A DNA stretch of 64,000 nt, taken from the NCBI RefSeq assembly GCF_031457955.1, contig NZ_JAVDXN010000010.1, forward strand, positions 48,200 through 112,199, in the 5' to 3' direction. Position 1 is the first letter of the stretch. The number at the start of each line of letters is the position of its first letter. Below are positions 26,672 through 35,077 of the stretch, in pieces. Position numbers and translations under genes: made by a program. The stretch comes from Mixta sp031457955. Lineage in GTDB: Bacteria; Pseudomonadota; Gammaproteobacteria; Enterobacterales; Enterobacteriaceae. Below the pieces are notes generated by a model. That model searched no databases. It had not been told where the DNA came from and saw only the letters and a program-made list of their open reading frames with translations.

Positions 26672-27622
26672 TCACCCAAGGTTCGCACCAAGAACCTGTA
26701 ATACCTTGCTGAGAGCCAGCTCTGGATGTTCGCTGTCAAGCCAGTGAACATTCTGCCAGCCTCGAAGCCAGGTAATCTGGCGCTTGGCAAGTTGCCGGGT
26801 GGCGCAAATTCCCCGATAAACCATTTCGTCGTAATTAATTTCGCCTTCAAGGTAGGACCACATCTGGCGATAACCAACACAGCGAATGGAAGGCAAATCC
26901 GTATGCAAATCTCCTCGTGCAAACAGCGCACGCGCTTCCGCTTCAAAACCTGAAGCCAGCATTTGCTCAAAACGTAACGCAATACGCTGATGCAATAATT
27001 CACGGCTCGCCGGAGCGATAGCAAACTGAACTACATCATAAGGCAAGGCCTCACCCGCAGTTTTCGTCAGTTCCGTTAAAGTTTTACCCGAAATGAAAAA
27101 AACTTCCAGTGCTCGCGAGAGTCTCTGGGGATCATTCGGATGAATACGAGCACCAGCAACGGGATCGATCTCACATAACTGACGGTGCAGTGTGTCCCAA
27201 CCCTGTTCACGCGCCGTTTGCTCTATGCGTTCACGCACCAGTGGATCGGCCGAGGGCAGCGGCGACAATCCTTCCAGCAGCGCTTTGAAATAGAGCATGG
27301 TTCCACCAACAAGCAACGGAATACGTCCTTTGGCGACGATATCCGCCATTTCTGCCAGCGCATCGCGCCGAAAGTCGGCAGCCGAGTAGGCTTCCAACGG
27401 ATCGCGAATGTCCAGCAGACGATGAGGCGCCAGCGCCAGCTCTTCCGCGGTCGGCTTGGCGGTGCCAATATCCATACCGCGATAAATCAGAGCCGAATCC
27501 ACGCTAATCAGCTCAACCGGCAGATGTTGACGTAGCGCGATCGCTAATGCCGTCTTACCGGAAGCCGTTGGCCCCATCAAAAAAATTGCCTTAGGCCGGC
27601 CAGCCATTTCACTTTCACTCAT
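26672..27622 (-). CDS. miaA: MiaA, tRNA dimethylallyltransferase
   Basis: The product has 316 residues, the E. coli length. The P-loop is GPTASGKTALA at about 16-26; DSALIYRGMDIGTAKP and the tRNA-contact RCVGYRQMW follow. It transfers an isopentenyl group from DMAPP to A37 of tRNAs reading UNN codons. Its start overlaps the end of mutL by 8 bp, so the two are coupled. Confidence 0.98.
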   Translation of the reverse strand: MSESEMAGRPKAIFLMGPTASGKTALAIALRQHLPVELISVDSALIYRGMDIGTAKPTAEELALAPHRLLDIRDPLEAYSAADFRRDALAEMADIVAKGRIPLLVGGTMLYFKALLEGLSPLPSADPLVRERIEQTAREQGWDTLHRQLCEIDPVAGARIHPNDPQRLSRALEVFFISGKTLTELTKTAGEALPYDVVQFAIAPASRELLHQRIALRFEQMLASGFEAEARALFARGDLHTDLPSIRCVGYRQMWSYLEGEINYDEMVYRGICATRQLAKRQITWLRGWQNVHWLDSEHPELALSKVLQVLGANLG

Positions 27623-29552
27623 GCTTCAGAGCGCTTAACGCCGTTTCTGTGTCGATCGGTTGTAATAAACCTGGAGGCGGCGATTTTAATAACGCCGGAC
27701 AGAGCCGTTCGACTTCCGCCAGCAGCGCAATCGCCTGCGAGTGATTCCAGGGAGTAAGCGCTACCTCAGCCTGCCGCGCCAGCCATTGTGCGAGCTGGCC
27801 TGAAGAAATTTCCTGCTGACGGGCGAGATAGCCTAACAGTTCTGGAATCAAGTTTTGTAAATTTTGTTGGCGCAATGGTAAAGGCACCGCGCGCAGAGTC
27901 ACATGCTGTCCATCACTTTGCAAATCAATCCCGAACTGCAGCAATAATTGGCTGTGCTGTTGCATCGCCTGGCGCTCCGGCGGCGCCAGTTTTAGCCGTA
28001 CCGGAATCAGCAGCGGCTGCGGTTTCAGGCCGTCGGTTCCCGGTTCCAGCTGCGCCTGTCGTAGCCAGCGCGCCGCGACCGGCAACGCTACCAGCGCCAG
28101 TCCGTTCTGGCGCTCAACCACCGCATAGCAATCATGCAGCACGGTTAACAGCCGTCCCAGGCTTTGGCTATGTCCGGGCAACGGCGGTTGCGTTGCAACG
28201 GGCGGTGCGACAGGCGGCGCTTCTTGCGCCTGAGGCGCTGGCGTTTGCATAAGCTGCTGGTAAAGCGCCCCTTCGCGCTTTTGATAACCTGGCTGCTGCT
28301 GCGACCACGCGCTACCGCCTGCGGCACGTCCTGTGCCGCCGCTGGCACGATCGGCGGCGTCGGTCGACGGCCTGGAGGCGTGAGACGTGGAGGAATCCGC
28401 GTGACGCGACGCTCTGGCCTGGGGCGGCGGGGATATCGCCTCCGGCGCGGCGGGCGGCGGGCTGGAAAAGTGGTTGCCGCCTGCCGCCACGCGGTTTTCC
28501 GGCTGCCAGCGCGGCGAGGTTTCCGCTTCTGCCGTTAACGGCAGGCTTTCCGCCCCGCTCTCCTGCAAGGCGCAGATCACGCCCTGATAGATAAAATCAT
28601 GTACCAGCCGCGACTGATGAAAACGTACCTCGTGCTTCGCGGGATGCACATTCACATCCACCTGATGCGGATCGATATGCAGATAGAGCACATAGGCGGG
28701 CTGATGTTCTCCGCTGATCTTTTCCTGATAGGCCTGACGAATCGCATGATTAATCAGCTTATCGCGCATCATGCGGCCGTTAACATAGCAGTATTGCAGT
28801 TCGCTGATCTGACGCGCGCCAGCCGGATCGGCTACCCAGCCGCGCAGCAGTAAGTCGCCATGCTGCCACTCGATCTTTAGCGCATGTTCCATAAAGGTTG
28901 CGCCGCAAATCGCGCCCAGACGCCGCAATTGCTGGTTCTCTTGCGCTGCCGCGCGATACTGGCGCACCAGCTTGCCGTTATGGGTTAAAGAGATAGCGAT
29001 ATCGAAGCGTGCCAGCGCGATGCGGCGCACCACTTCATCAATATGGGTAAATTCTGTTTTCTCGGTGCGCAGAAACTTGCGGCGAGCGGGCGTATTGTAG
29101 AAGAGATCCAGCACTTCCAGCGTGGTGCCGACCGGATGCGCGGCGGGCTTAACCGTGACCGTCATATCCCGCCCTTCCGCATACGCCTGCCAGGCTTCGT
29201 TTTGTGCGGCGGTACGCGAGGTTAATGTCAGGCGTGAAACAGAGCTAATACTGGCGAGCGCTTCGCCGCGAAAGCCAAGACTCACGATGGCTTCCAGATC
29301 GTCCAGCGAGGTAATTTTACTGGTGGCATGACGCGCCAGCGCCATCGCCAGTTCGTCTTTATCAATGCCGCAGCCGTTATCACGGATGCGGATCAGCTTT
29401 GCGCCGCCTTTTTCGATATCGATATCAATGCGCGTGGCACCCGCATCAAGGCTGTTCTCCACCAGTTCCTTAACCACCGATGCCGGGCGCTCGACCACTT
29501 CACCGGCGGCGATCTGGTTAGCCAACTGAGGCGGCAGGATCTGAATGGGCAT
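27615..29552 (-). CDS. mutL: MutL, DNA mismatch repair ATPase
   Basis: The product has 645 residues (E. coli 615). The GHKL ATPase motifs are clear: ELVENSLDAGA, DNGCGI and SLGFRGEALASI, within residues 1-330. A proline/alanine/serine-rich linker at about 335-460 is longer than in E. coli and accounts for the extra length. The C-terminal dimerisation domain lacks the DQHAAxER endonuclease motif, as usual in MutH-containing gammaproteobacteria. It links MutS recognition to MutH and UvrD. Confidence 0.97.
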   Translation of the reverse strand: MPIQILPPQLANQIAAGEVVERPASVVKELVENSLDAGATRIDIDIEKGGAKLIRIRDNGCGIDKDELAMALARHATSKITSLDDLEAIVSLGFRGEALASISSVSRLTLTSRTAAQNEAWQAYAEGRDMTVTVKPAAHPVGTTLEVLDLFYNTPARRKFLRTEKTEFTHIDEVVRRIALARFDIAISLTHNGKLVRQYRAAAQENQQLRRLGAICGATFMEHALKIEWQHGDLLLRGWVADPAGARQISELQYCYVNGRMMRDKLINHAIRQAYQEKISGEHQPAYVLYLHIDPHQVDVNVHPAKHEVRFHQSRLVHDFIYQGVICALQESGAESLPLTAEAETSPRWQPENRVAAGGNHFSSPPPAAPEAISPPPQARASRHADSSTSHASRPSTDAADRASGGTGRAAGGSAWSQQQPGYQKREGALYQQLMQTPAPQAQEAPPVAPPVATQPPLPGHSQSLGRLLTVLHDCYAVVERQNGLALVALPVAARWLRQAQLEPGTDGLKPQPLLIPVRLKLAPPERQAMQQHSQLLLQFGIDLQSDGQHVTLRAVPLPLRQQNLQNLIPELLGYLARQQEISSGQLAQWLARQAEVALTPWNHSQAIALLAEVERLCPALLKSPPPGLLQPIDTETALSALKHE

Positions 29553-29637
29553 AGCGCACTATCCTTAATCTGGCGGGTTGGCGCCAGCCTCGGTAAAGGC
29601 TGGCGAGAAACAAACGTGTAGAGCGTGGCTGGCGTTA

Positions 29638-31293
29638 TCAGGAGGCAGGAATTTTTAACGTTTGCCCCAGCATAACGTTAGTCGACTTCATATTATTGGC
29701 CTGCATAATAGCCTGAGCGCTGACGCCATAATGTACCGCGATGGCGGTGAGTGAGTCACCGCGCACCACTTTATGCCGCTGCGGGCCACGATTCGACGCG
29801 GCGCTTACCGTGCCGTTGGCGGGTACTTTAAGCCGCTGTCCAACCCAAACGCCCGGCTTCTTCAGGTGATTCAGCTGCGTCAGCGTGCGCATTGTAACCC
29901 CATAATGCGCCGCAATACCGGAGAGCGTTTCGCCGCGTTTGACCACATGGCGGGCTACCGGGCCGGTATAGCTGACCGTTGAGCTGGCGCTGTTAGCTTC
30001 GACTTCAACCGCCGTTGCGGACGCCAACGGACGGTTTTCCTGCTTTGGGACAGATTGTAGCGGATGCGTCAGGAAATAATTACGCAGGCCGCGGTATATC
30101 GAGCTGGCAATCTTCTCCTGATACGCGCTGCTGCCCAGCAGGCGCTCCTCCGAAGGGTTACTGATAAAGCCGGTTTCCACCAGCAGCGAAGGAATATCGG
30201 GCGAACGCAGCACGCCAAGGCTGGCGTGTTCAGGGCGGCGCTTATGCAGCGAGCCTACCTGCTGTAGCTGTTGAATCACTTTGGTCGCCACATCATAACC
30301 CACGCGCTGCGAATGGCCGAACTGCAGATCCAGCACCGCCTGACTCAGATAGGGATCGGCCTGGCTGTTCGCCAGCAAATCGCCCGCCCCGCCCAGCAGC
30401 TCCGACTGCTTCTCATGCTGCTCCAGCCAGTTAGCCATTTCACTGTTGGCACGCCGGTTCGACAGCACCCAGACCGAGGCGCCGCGTGCGCTGCGGTTCG
30501 GCGCGGCATCGGCATGGATGGAAACCAGCAGGTTGGCGTTTTGCTTACGCGCCACCTCAGAACGGCCCATCACTGAGATAAAGTAGTCGCCATCACGCGT
30601 TAACACGGCCTTAAACATCGGGTCATCGTTAAGCATCGCTTTCAGCTTGCGGGCGATAGCGATAGTGACGTTTTTCTCTTTCAGGCCTTTCAGGCCCATC
30701 GCGCCCGGATCCTGGCCGCCGTGCCCGGCATCAATAGCAACAATCACCGTATCGCTGGAGACGCTGTTGCTCTGCCCTGGCGCAACGCGGCTGTTGGTGT
30801 TGGAGACGGCGGTGACTTTATTACCGTCAAACGGATTATGCGCCGGTTGCACCGGCTGCGAAGGCGCACGTGAGGCTGTGCTGATCGGCGTCTGCGTAAC
30901 GGCGGCCCGCTTACCGGCAATGGTGAAAACCACTTTATAATCATTGCCGTTGCGCTGCGTTGCGGCACGGGTTTTGCCCGGCTGCGTTAATTCAAACACC
31001 AGCCGAATGCTCTGGTTATCTTTCGGCTGGCTGGTACGGATACGCCTGACCAGGTTATCGCCGCTAAAATTCAGCGGCAGCCCTTTGATCACGCCGGTCT
31101 GACGAATATCCAGAACCACGCGTTCCGGGTTATGCAACGGGAAAAAGCCGTAAACCGGCTGTCCGTTAAAACTCAGCGTTATCGTTGCCTGACTGTCGCC
31201 GTTCGCAACCTGGATATCGGACAAATTCGCTGCCAGCACGGTGCCGGGTAACAGGCTCAGCAGCAGCAACAGCATAACCTTGAGGCGTGCCAT
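29638..31293 (-). CDS. amiB: AmiB, N-acetylmuramoyl-L-alanine amidase with two LysM domains
   Basis: The product has 551 residues, longer than E. coli AmiB (445). A signal peptide (cleavage after LAA) precedes an AMIN domain (30-130). The Amidase_3 catalytic domain (about 187-410) carries zinc ligands in AIDAGHGGQDPG and SIHADA, with Glu in LVETGFISN. Two C-terminal LysM repeats follow, each beginning HVVKRGETL or HKVVRGDSL; E. coli has one, which explains the length. AmiB splits septal peptidoglycan and is activated by EnvC. Its start overlaps the tsaE stop by 1 bp. Confidence 0.96.
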   Translation of the reverse strand: MARLKVMLLLLLSLLPGTVLAANLSDIQVANGDSQATITLSFNGQPVYGFFPLHNPERVVLDIRQTGVIKGLPLNFSGDNLVRRIRTSQPKDNQSIRLVFELTQPGKTRAATQRNGNDYKVVFTIAGKRAAVTQTPISTASRAPSQPVQPAHNPFDGNKVTAVSNTNSRVAPGQSNSVSSDTVIVAIDAGHGGQDPGAMGLKGLKEKNVTIAIARKLKAMLNDDPMFKAVLTRDGDYFISVMGRSEVARKQNANLLVSIHADAAPNRSARGASVWVLSNRRANSEMANWLEQHEKQSELLGGAGDLLANSQADPYLSQAVLDLQFGHSQRVGYDVATKVIQQLQQVGSLHKRRPEHASLGVLRSPDIPSLLVETGFISNPSEERLLGSSAYQEKIASSIYRGLRNYFLTHPLQSVPKQENRPLASATAVEVEANSASSTVSYTGPVARHVVKRGETLSGIAAHYGVTMRTLTQLNHLKKPGVWVGQRLKVPANGTVSAASNRGPQRHKVVRGDSLTAIAVHYGVSAQAIMQANNMKSTNVMLGQTLKIPAS

Positions 31294-31769
31294 TATGCGC
31301 GATCCTTATGATTCAGCACCTGTGAGACCAACTGCGCGCCCAGCGGTGAATGCGCCGCCAGCTCCGCCTCGCGCGCCTGGTTGACATAGCTTAAGGTCAG
31401 CGACAGATCGGGTTCAGGCAACACGCCCGCGCCCTGCTGTGGCCACTCCACCAGACAGATGGCGTCGCCCGCGAAATAGTCGCGAATGCCCATAAACTCC
31501 AGCTCTTCCGGGTCGGCCAGACGGTACAGGTCAAAATGGTAAACCGGTCGCGCCAGCTGCTGATAGGGTTCCACCAGCGTATAGGTGGGGCTTTTGACAT
31601 TGCCCTGATGGCCTAATGCCTGCAAAAAGCCGCGACTGAAGGTGGTTTTTCCGGCCCCCAAATCGCCATAAAGATAGATAACCGCCGCGCTGTCGCAGGC
31701 GCGGGCCAGATGAGCGCCCAAAGCGAGGGTTGCCGCCTCGTCAGGCAATGCGATAACACAGGTATTCAT
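31293..31769 (-). CDS. tsaE: TsaE, ATPase for tRNA t6A37 synthesis
   Basis: The product has 158 residues. The Walker A motif is YGDLGAGKTTFSRG near residue 34; SPTYTLVEPY and HFDLYRL are the family motifs. TsaE works with TsaB and TsaD in the threonylcarbamoyladenosine pathway. It overlaps nnrD by 4 bp and amiB by 1 bp. Confidence 0.97.
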   Translation of the reverse strand: MNTCVIALPDEAATLALGAHLARACDSAAVIYLYGDLGAGKTTFSRGFLQALGHQGNVKSPTYTLVEPYQQLARPVYHFDLYRLADPEELEFMGIRDYFAGDAICLVEWPQQGAGVLPEPDLSLTLSYVNQAREAELAAHSPLGAQLVSQVLNHKDRA

Positions 31770-33289
31770 GCTTTATTGTTTAACATCTCAGGATTAACAA
31801 ATTGATACAGCTCGGAAAACAGATCGGTGGCCAGCATACCGCGCGTGCCAACGCGCGCCGCCACTGCATCTGCCGCTGCTCCATGTACGACACAGCCTGC
31901 ACAGGCAGCATCATACAGCGTCAAATGCTGGCCGCACAGTGCGCCAATGATCCCCGACAGCACATCGCCCATACCGCCCGACGCCATGCCCGCGTTGCCC
32001 ACATCGGCAAAGGCCATTTCCCCGCTTTCGCTGGCGATAATGGTGCCCGCGCCTTTCAGCACCACTACGCCACCGTAGCGTTTTACCAGACGCTGAGCGG
32101 CAAGTAAGCGATCACTTTCAATTTCCGTGGTTTTCAGGTTTAACAGCCGTGCCGCTTCACCGGGATGGGGCGTAATGATGCGATTCTGACGTTTATCGGG
32201 ATTGAATGCCAGCAGGTTGAGCGCGTCCGCATCCCACAGCATCGGTTTCTGAGAATTCTCTACCCGACGCAGCGCGTTTTTCCCCCACGCCTGCTGACCC
32301 AGCCCTGGCCCGATAATAATGACGTCAGCCCATTCCAGCTGTTGTGACAGCGCGTCATCCGTTAACTCATCAACCATAATTTCCGGGCGTGCGCTGAGGA
32401 TGGGAACAATATTATCTTTGTGTGTAAGTACTCGCACTAAACCTGCGCCGGTGCGTAAGGCCGCCTCGGCGGTCATGCGAATCGCGCCTGCGGTTCCGCG
32501 ATCGCCGCCTACCACTAACAGGCGTCCCTGGTCGCCTTTATGCGATGTCGGACGGCGCGGCTTTAACCAGCGGGTTAAGGCGTGCGCATCATAGCGCGCC
32601 AGCGGCGCCTGCTGACCATTCAGCCAATCCTCCAACCCCAGCGCATCATAGTGCAGTTGACCCACGTAATCGCGTGCTTTGCCGGTTACCAGCCCAGGTT
32701 TAAGCGCTACCAGCGCCAGTGTAACGGCGGCCTCCATCACCACGCCCGGCGCGCTGCCATTCGCCGCGACTAAACCAGAAGGGATATCGACCGCAAATAC
32801 CGGCGCCGCGTGCTGGTTCGCTTTCTCAATCAGCCGATCGTAAGGTGCCGCAGGCGCGCGATTGATGCCGGTTCCGAGCAGTGCATCAACAATCACGTCC
32901 ACCGTTTCCGGCCAAATGGCGTCCGCCGCATGAATTTCACCGCCCGCCTCCAGCCAGCCGTCACGCGCGCGCTGCGCCTCTTCCGGCAGTGGACGGTTAC
33001 TGTCACAGGCCACCAGCGTGACCGCATATCCTGCCGCCTGCGCCAGGCGTGCGATGACATAGCCATCGCCGCCGTTATTGCCCTGACCGCACAAAATTAA
33101 CCAGCATCTGGCGTGCGGCCAGCGCTGGCGGATCAGGTCAAAAGCGGCGTTACCGGCACGCAGCATCAGTTCATAAAGCGTGATGCCAAGAATATCAGCA
33201 CCGTCAGTTTCCAGCTGACGCAGTGCCTGCGCAGGCCAGACGGAGTGTGGTAAACTGGTGGCGTTTTCTTTCTCTGTATGGTCAGTCAT
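31766..33289 (-). CDS. nnrD: NnrD/NnrE bifunctional NAD(P)HX epimerase-dehydratase
   Basis: The product has 507 residues fusing two repair enzymes. The N-terminal NAXE epimerase (1-220) has CGQGNNGGDGYVIAR; the C-terminal NAXD ADP-dependent dehydratase (about 230-500) has ITPHPGEAARLL and MASGGMGDVLSGIIG. It repairs hydrated NADH and NADPH. Its ATG at 33289 shares the tetramer CATG with the divergent queG start, so the two genes overlap by 2 bp and each promoter must lie inside the other gene. Confidence 0.96.
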   Translation of the reverse strand: MTDHTEKENATSLPHSVWPAQALRQLETDGADILGITLYELMLRAGNAAFDLIRQRWPHARCWLILCGQGNNGGDGYVIARLAQAAGYAVTLVACDSNRPLPEEAQRARDGWLEAGGEIHAADAIWPETVDVIVDALLGTGINRAPAAPYDRLIEKANQHAAPVFAVDIPSGLVAANGSAPGVVMEAAVTLALVALKPGLVTGKARDYVGQLHYDALGLEDWLNGQQAPLARYDAHALTRWLKPRRPTSHKGDQGRLLVVGGDRGTAGAIRMTAEAALRTGAGLVRVLTHKDNIVPILSARPEIMVDELTDDALSQQLEWADVIIIGPGLGQQAWGKNALRRVENSQKPMLWDADALNLLAFNPDKRQNRIITPHPGEAARLLNLKTTEIESDRLLAAQRLVKRYGGVVVLKGAGTIIASESGEMAFADVGNAGMASGGMGDVLSGIIGALCGQHLTLYDAACAGCVVHGAAADAVAARVGTRGMLATDLFSELYQFVNPEMLNNKA

Positions 33290-34427
33290 GTCACACCCTC
33301 TCGATCTTCAACAGCTTGCTCAGGATATAAAACAGTGGGGATTATCGCTCGGCTTTCAGCAGGTCGGCATTTGCGATACCGATCTCAGCCCGGAAGAGCC
33401 GCGTCTGCAGGCCTGGCTGGATAAGCAGTATCATGGCGAAATGGAATGGATGGCGCGGCATGGCATGATGCGCGCCCGCCCGCATGAACTGCTGCCTGGT
33501 ACCCTGCGCGTCATTAGCGTGCGCATGAATTATTTGCCAGCGAAAGCGGCCTTTGCCAGCACGCTAAAAAATCCCCGCCTGGGTTATGTCAGCCGCTACG
33601 CTTTAGGTCGCGACTACCACAAAGTATTGCGCAATCGACTGAAAAAGCTCGGCGATTTGATCCGTGAGCGCTGCGAAGCGGTCAATTTTCGCCCGTTTGT
33701 TGATTCTGCGCCGCTGCTGGAGCGGCCTTTGGCGGCCAAAGCGGGCCTCGGCTGGACAGGTAAGCACTCACTTATTCTTAATCGCGAAGCGGGCTCCTGG
33801 TTTTTCCTTGGCGAACTGCTGATCGATCTCCCGTTGCCGGTGGATCAACCACAGCAAGAGCAGTGCGGGCGTTGTGTCGCCTGTATCACCACCTGCCCGA
33901 CCGGCGCGATTGTTGAGCCTTATGTGGTTGATGCGCGCCGCTGTATCTCTTACCTGACGATTGAACTGGAAGGGGCGATCCCGGAAGCGTTTCGTCCGCT
34001 GATTGGTAACCGCATTTATGGCTGCGACGATTGTCAGCTAATTTGCCCGTGGAACCGCTTTAGTCAGTTAACCGATGAGGGCGATTTCAGTCCGCGCGCG
34101 GCGCTGCATGCGCCGCCGTTAGTCGAACTGTTTGCCTGGGATGAAGCGAAATTTCTGCGTATTACCGAAGGCTCGGCGATTCGGCGTATCGGCCATTTGC
34201 GCTGGCTGCGTAACGTTGCGGTTGCGCTGGGGAATGCGCCATGGGAGGCGGAAAATATGACCGCGCTTGCCAGCCGCCTCGGTGAGAATGCCATGCTGGA
34301 TGAGCATATTAACTGGGCGCTGGAGCAGCAACAGCGTAAGCGGGCAGAAAACGCAATCGAAGTGCAACGGCCGCAGCAAAAGCGTCTGGTGCGCGCGATT
34401 GAAAAAGGCCTGCCGCGTGATGCATAG
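33288..34427 (+). CDS. queG: QueG, epoxyqueuosine reductase
   Basis: The product has 379 residues. The two [4Fe-4S] clusters are bound by CGRCVACITTCPTGAIVEP and CDDCQLICPWN, and the cobalamin-dependent N-terminal domain is intact (GRDYHK, PFVDSAPLLERPLA). It carries out the last step of queuosine synthesis in tRNA. The ATG at 33288 is chosen over an upstream in-frame start at 33258 because it matches the E. coli N-terminus (MSxPLDLxQLA). It diverges from nnrD with overlapping start codons. Confidence 0.97.
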   Translation: MSHPLDLQQLAQDIKQWGLSLGFQQVGICDTDLSPEEPRLQAWLDKQYHGEMEWMARHGMMRARPHELLPGTLRVISVRMNYLPAKAAFASTLKNPRLGYVSRYALGRDYHKVLRNRLKKLGDLIRERCEAVNFRPFVDSAPLLERPLAAKAGLGWTGKHSLILNREAGSWFFLGELLIDLPLPVDQPQQEQCGRCVACITTCPTGAIVEPYVVDARRCISYLTIELEGAIPEAFRPLIGNRIYGCDDCQLICPWNRFSQLTDEGDFSPRAALHAPPLVELFAWDEAKFLRITEGSAIRRIGHLRWLRNVAVALGNAPWEAENMTALASRLGENAMLDEHINWALEQQQRKRAENAIEVQRPQQKRLVRAIEKGLPRDA

Positions 34428-34462
34428 CTGTCTATATAATCACCCACGGTAAGCTCCGCGAC

Positions 34463-34711
34463 TTTTCCACACGCTGTGCATAAAAATAAAAAGTCGTTGT
34501 CATTCAACCGAAACAAGAAGCGCAAGCGACCTTAATAACAAATTGAAATATTATCATATTCATATATTTCAATTAGTTATCTGACTAATGTAAGTAAACA
34601 ATACCAGTTTTCTTCAGACGCAGAGAAACCTATCCTGTGGATAAGTCTGTTTAAACACATTTAATTAAATGCGCTGATTGCGTGGCTGACGCCATTTCCC
34701 GCTGTGGATAA
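34463..34711. promoter_or_regulatory. datA: datA-like cluster of four consensus DnaA boxes
   Basis: Four 9-mers fit TTWTNCACA within 249 bp: TTTTCCACA at 34463-34471 (+), TTATGCACA at 34475-34483 (-), and two perfect TTATCCACA at 34636-34644 (-) and 34703-34711 (-). A one-mismatch box, TTAAACACA, lies at 34651-34659 (+). Two sequences one mismatch from the IHF consensus (34536-34548 and 34567-34579) lie between boxes 2 and 3. In E. coli datA lies between glyVXY and queG and uses DnaA boxes with an IHF site to hydrolyse DnaA-ATP. The place next to queG and the layout fit a datA homologue; function is inferred. Confidence 0.65.
34536..34579. repeat. AT-rich 16-bp inverted repeat within the DnaA-box cluster
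   Basis: TAACAAATTGAAATAT (34536-34551) and ATATTTCAATTAGTTA (34564-34579) are inverted copies with one mismatch, 12 bp apart. Each arm contains an IHF-like 13-mer (TTTCAA-N4-TTA). This sits midway between DnaA boxes 2 and 3, where a DNA bend would be useful. It could instead form a hairpin at the end of the queG transcript, but it has no GC-rich stem. Confidence 0.6.
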
Positions 34712-35077
34712 CATTTGTCTCTCAGGCAAGAGAGGTGATGTCTTTTATCGTAAGGATAGTGATTAGCCTGCTGTGGTTTAACGAGTGATAAATGCCCGCT
34801 AAGCCTGCGTACAAAGCTATTAAAAATTAACCCGCACCCTCCACCGGTGGTGAAGAGGGCACGGATTATGGACGTATTGCCAGGCAAATACAAGCCAATT
34901 TTCAGGGCAAAGAGTTAACCCACAATTCTTGTGCTTTATGCGGCTGGAAAGATCCCTGTTGGCAAGAGATCTTTCTGATTACAATCCGGTCTGTAGCAAG
35001 CCTTAAAGCTTAAATATCCGTGCTGGCCTGTGCAGGAACAGCCGATATCCCCGCATAAACCGAGGATCTCATCACGC
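34712..35077. other. Intergenic region between the DnaA boxes and tpsA; no gene seen
   Basis: These 366 bases lie downstream of the tpsA stop and hold no supported gene, in particular no immunity-like gene. A hairpin GAAAGATC / GATCTTTC occurs at 34947-34975 and may help end the tpsA transcript, though no U-tract follows. A GC-rich palindrome CCACCGGTGG lies at 34841-34850. Confidence 0.4.

Noticed and set aside
34428..34500. Possible attachment-site duplicate of the tRNA-Gly 3' end at the left edge of the block
   Set aside because: No copy of the tRNA 3' sequence is visible near queG and no integrase gene is present, so integration by a tRNA-specific integrase is not supported.
34651..34893. 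80-codon minus-strand frame downstream of tpsA
   Set aside because: No ribosome-binding site, no family resemblance, and it covers part of the DnaA-box region; considered as an immunity gene and dropped.
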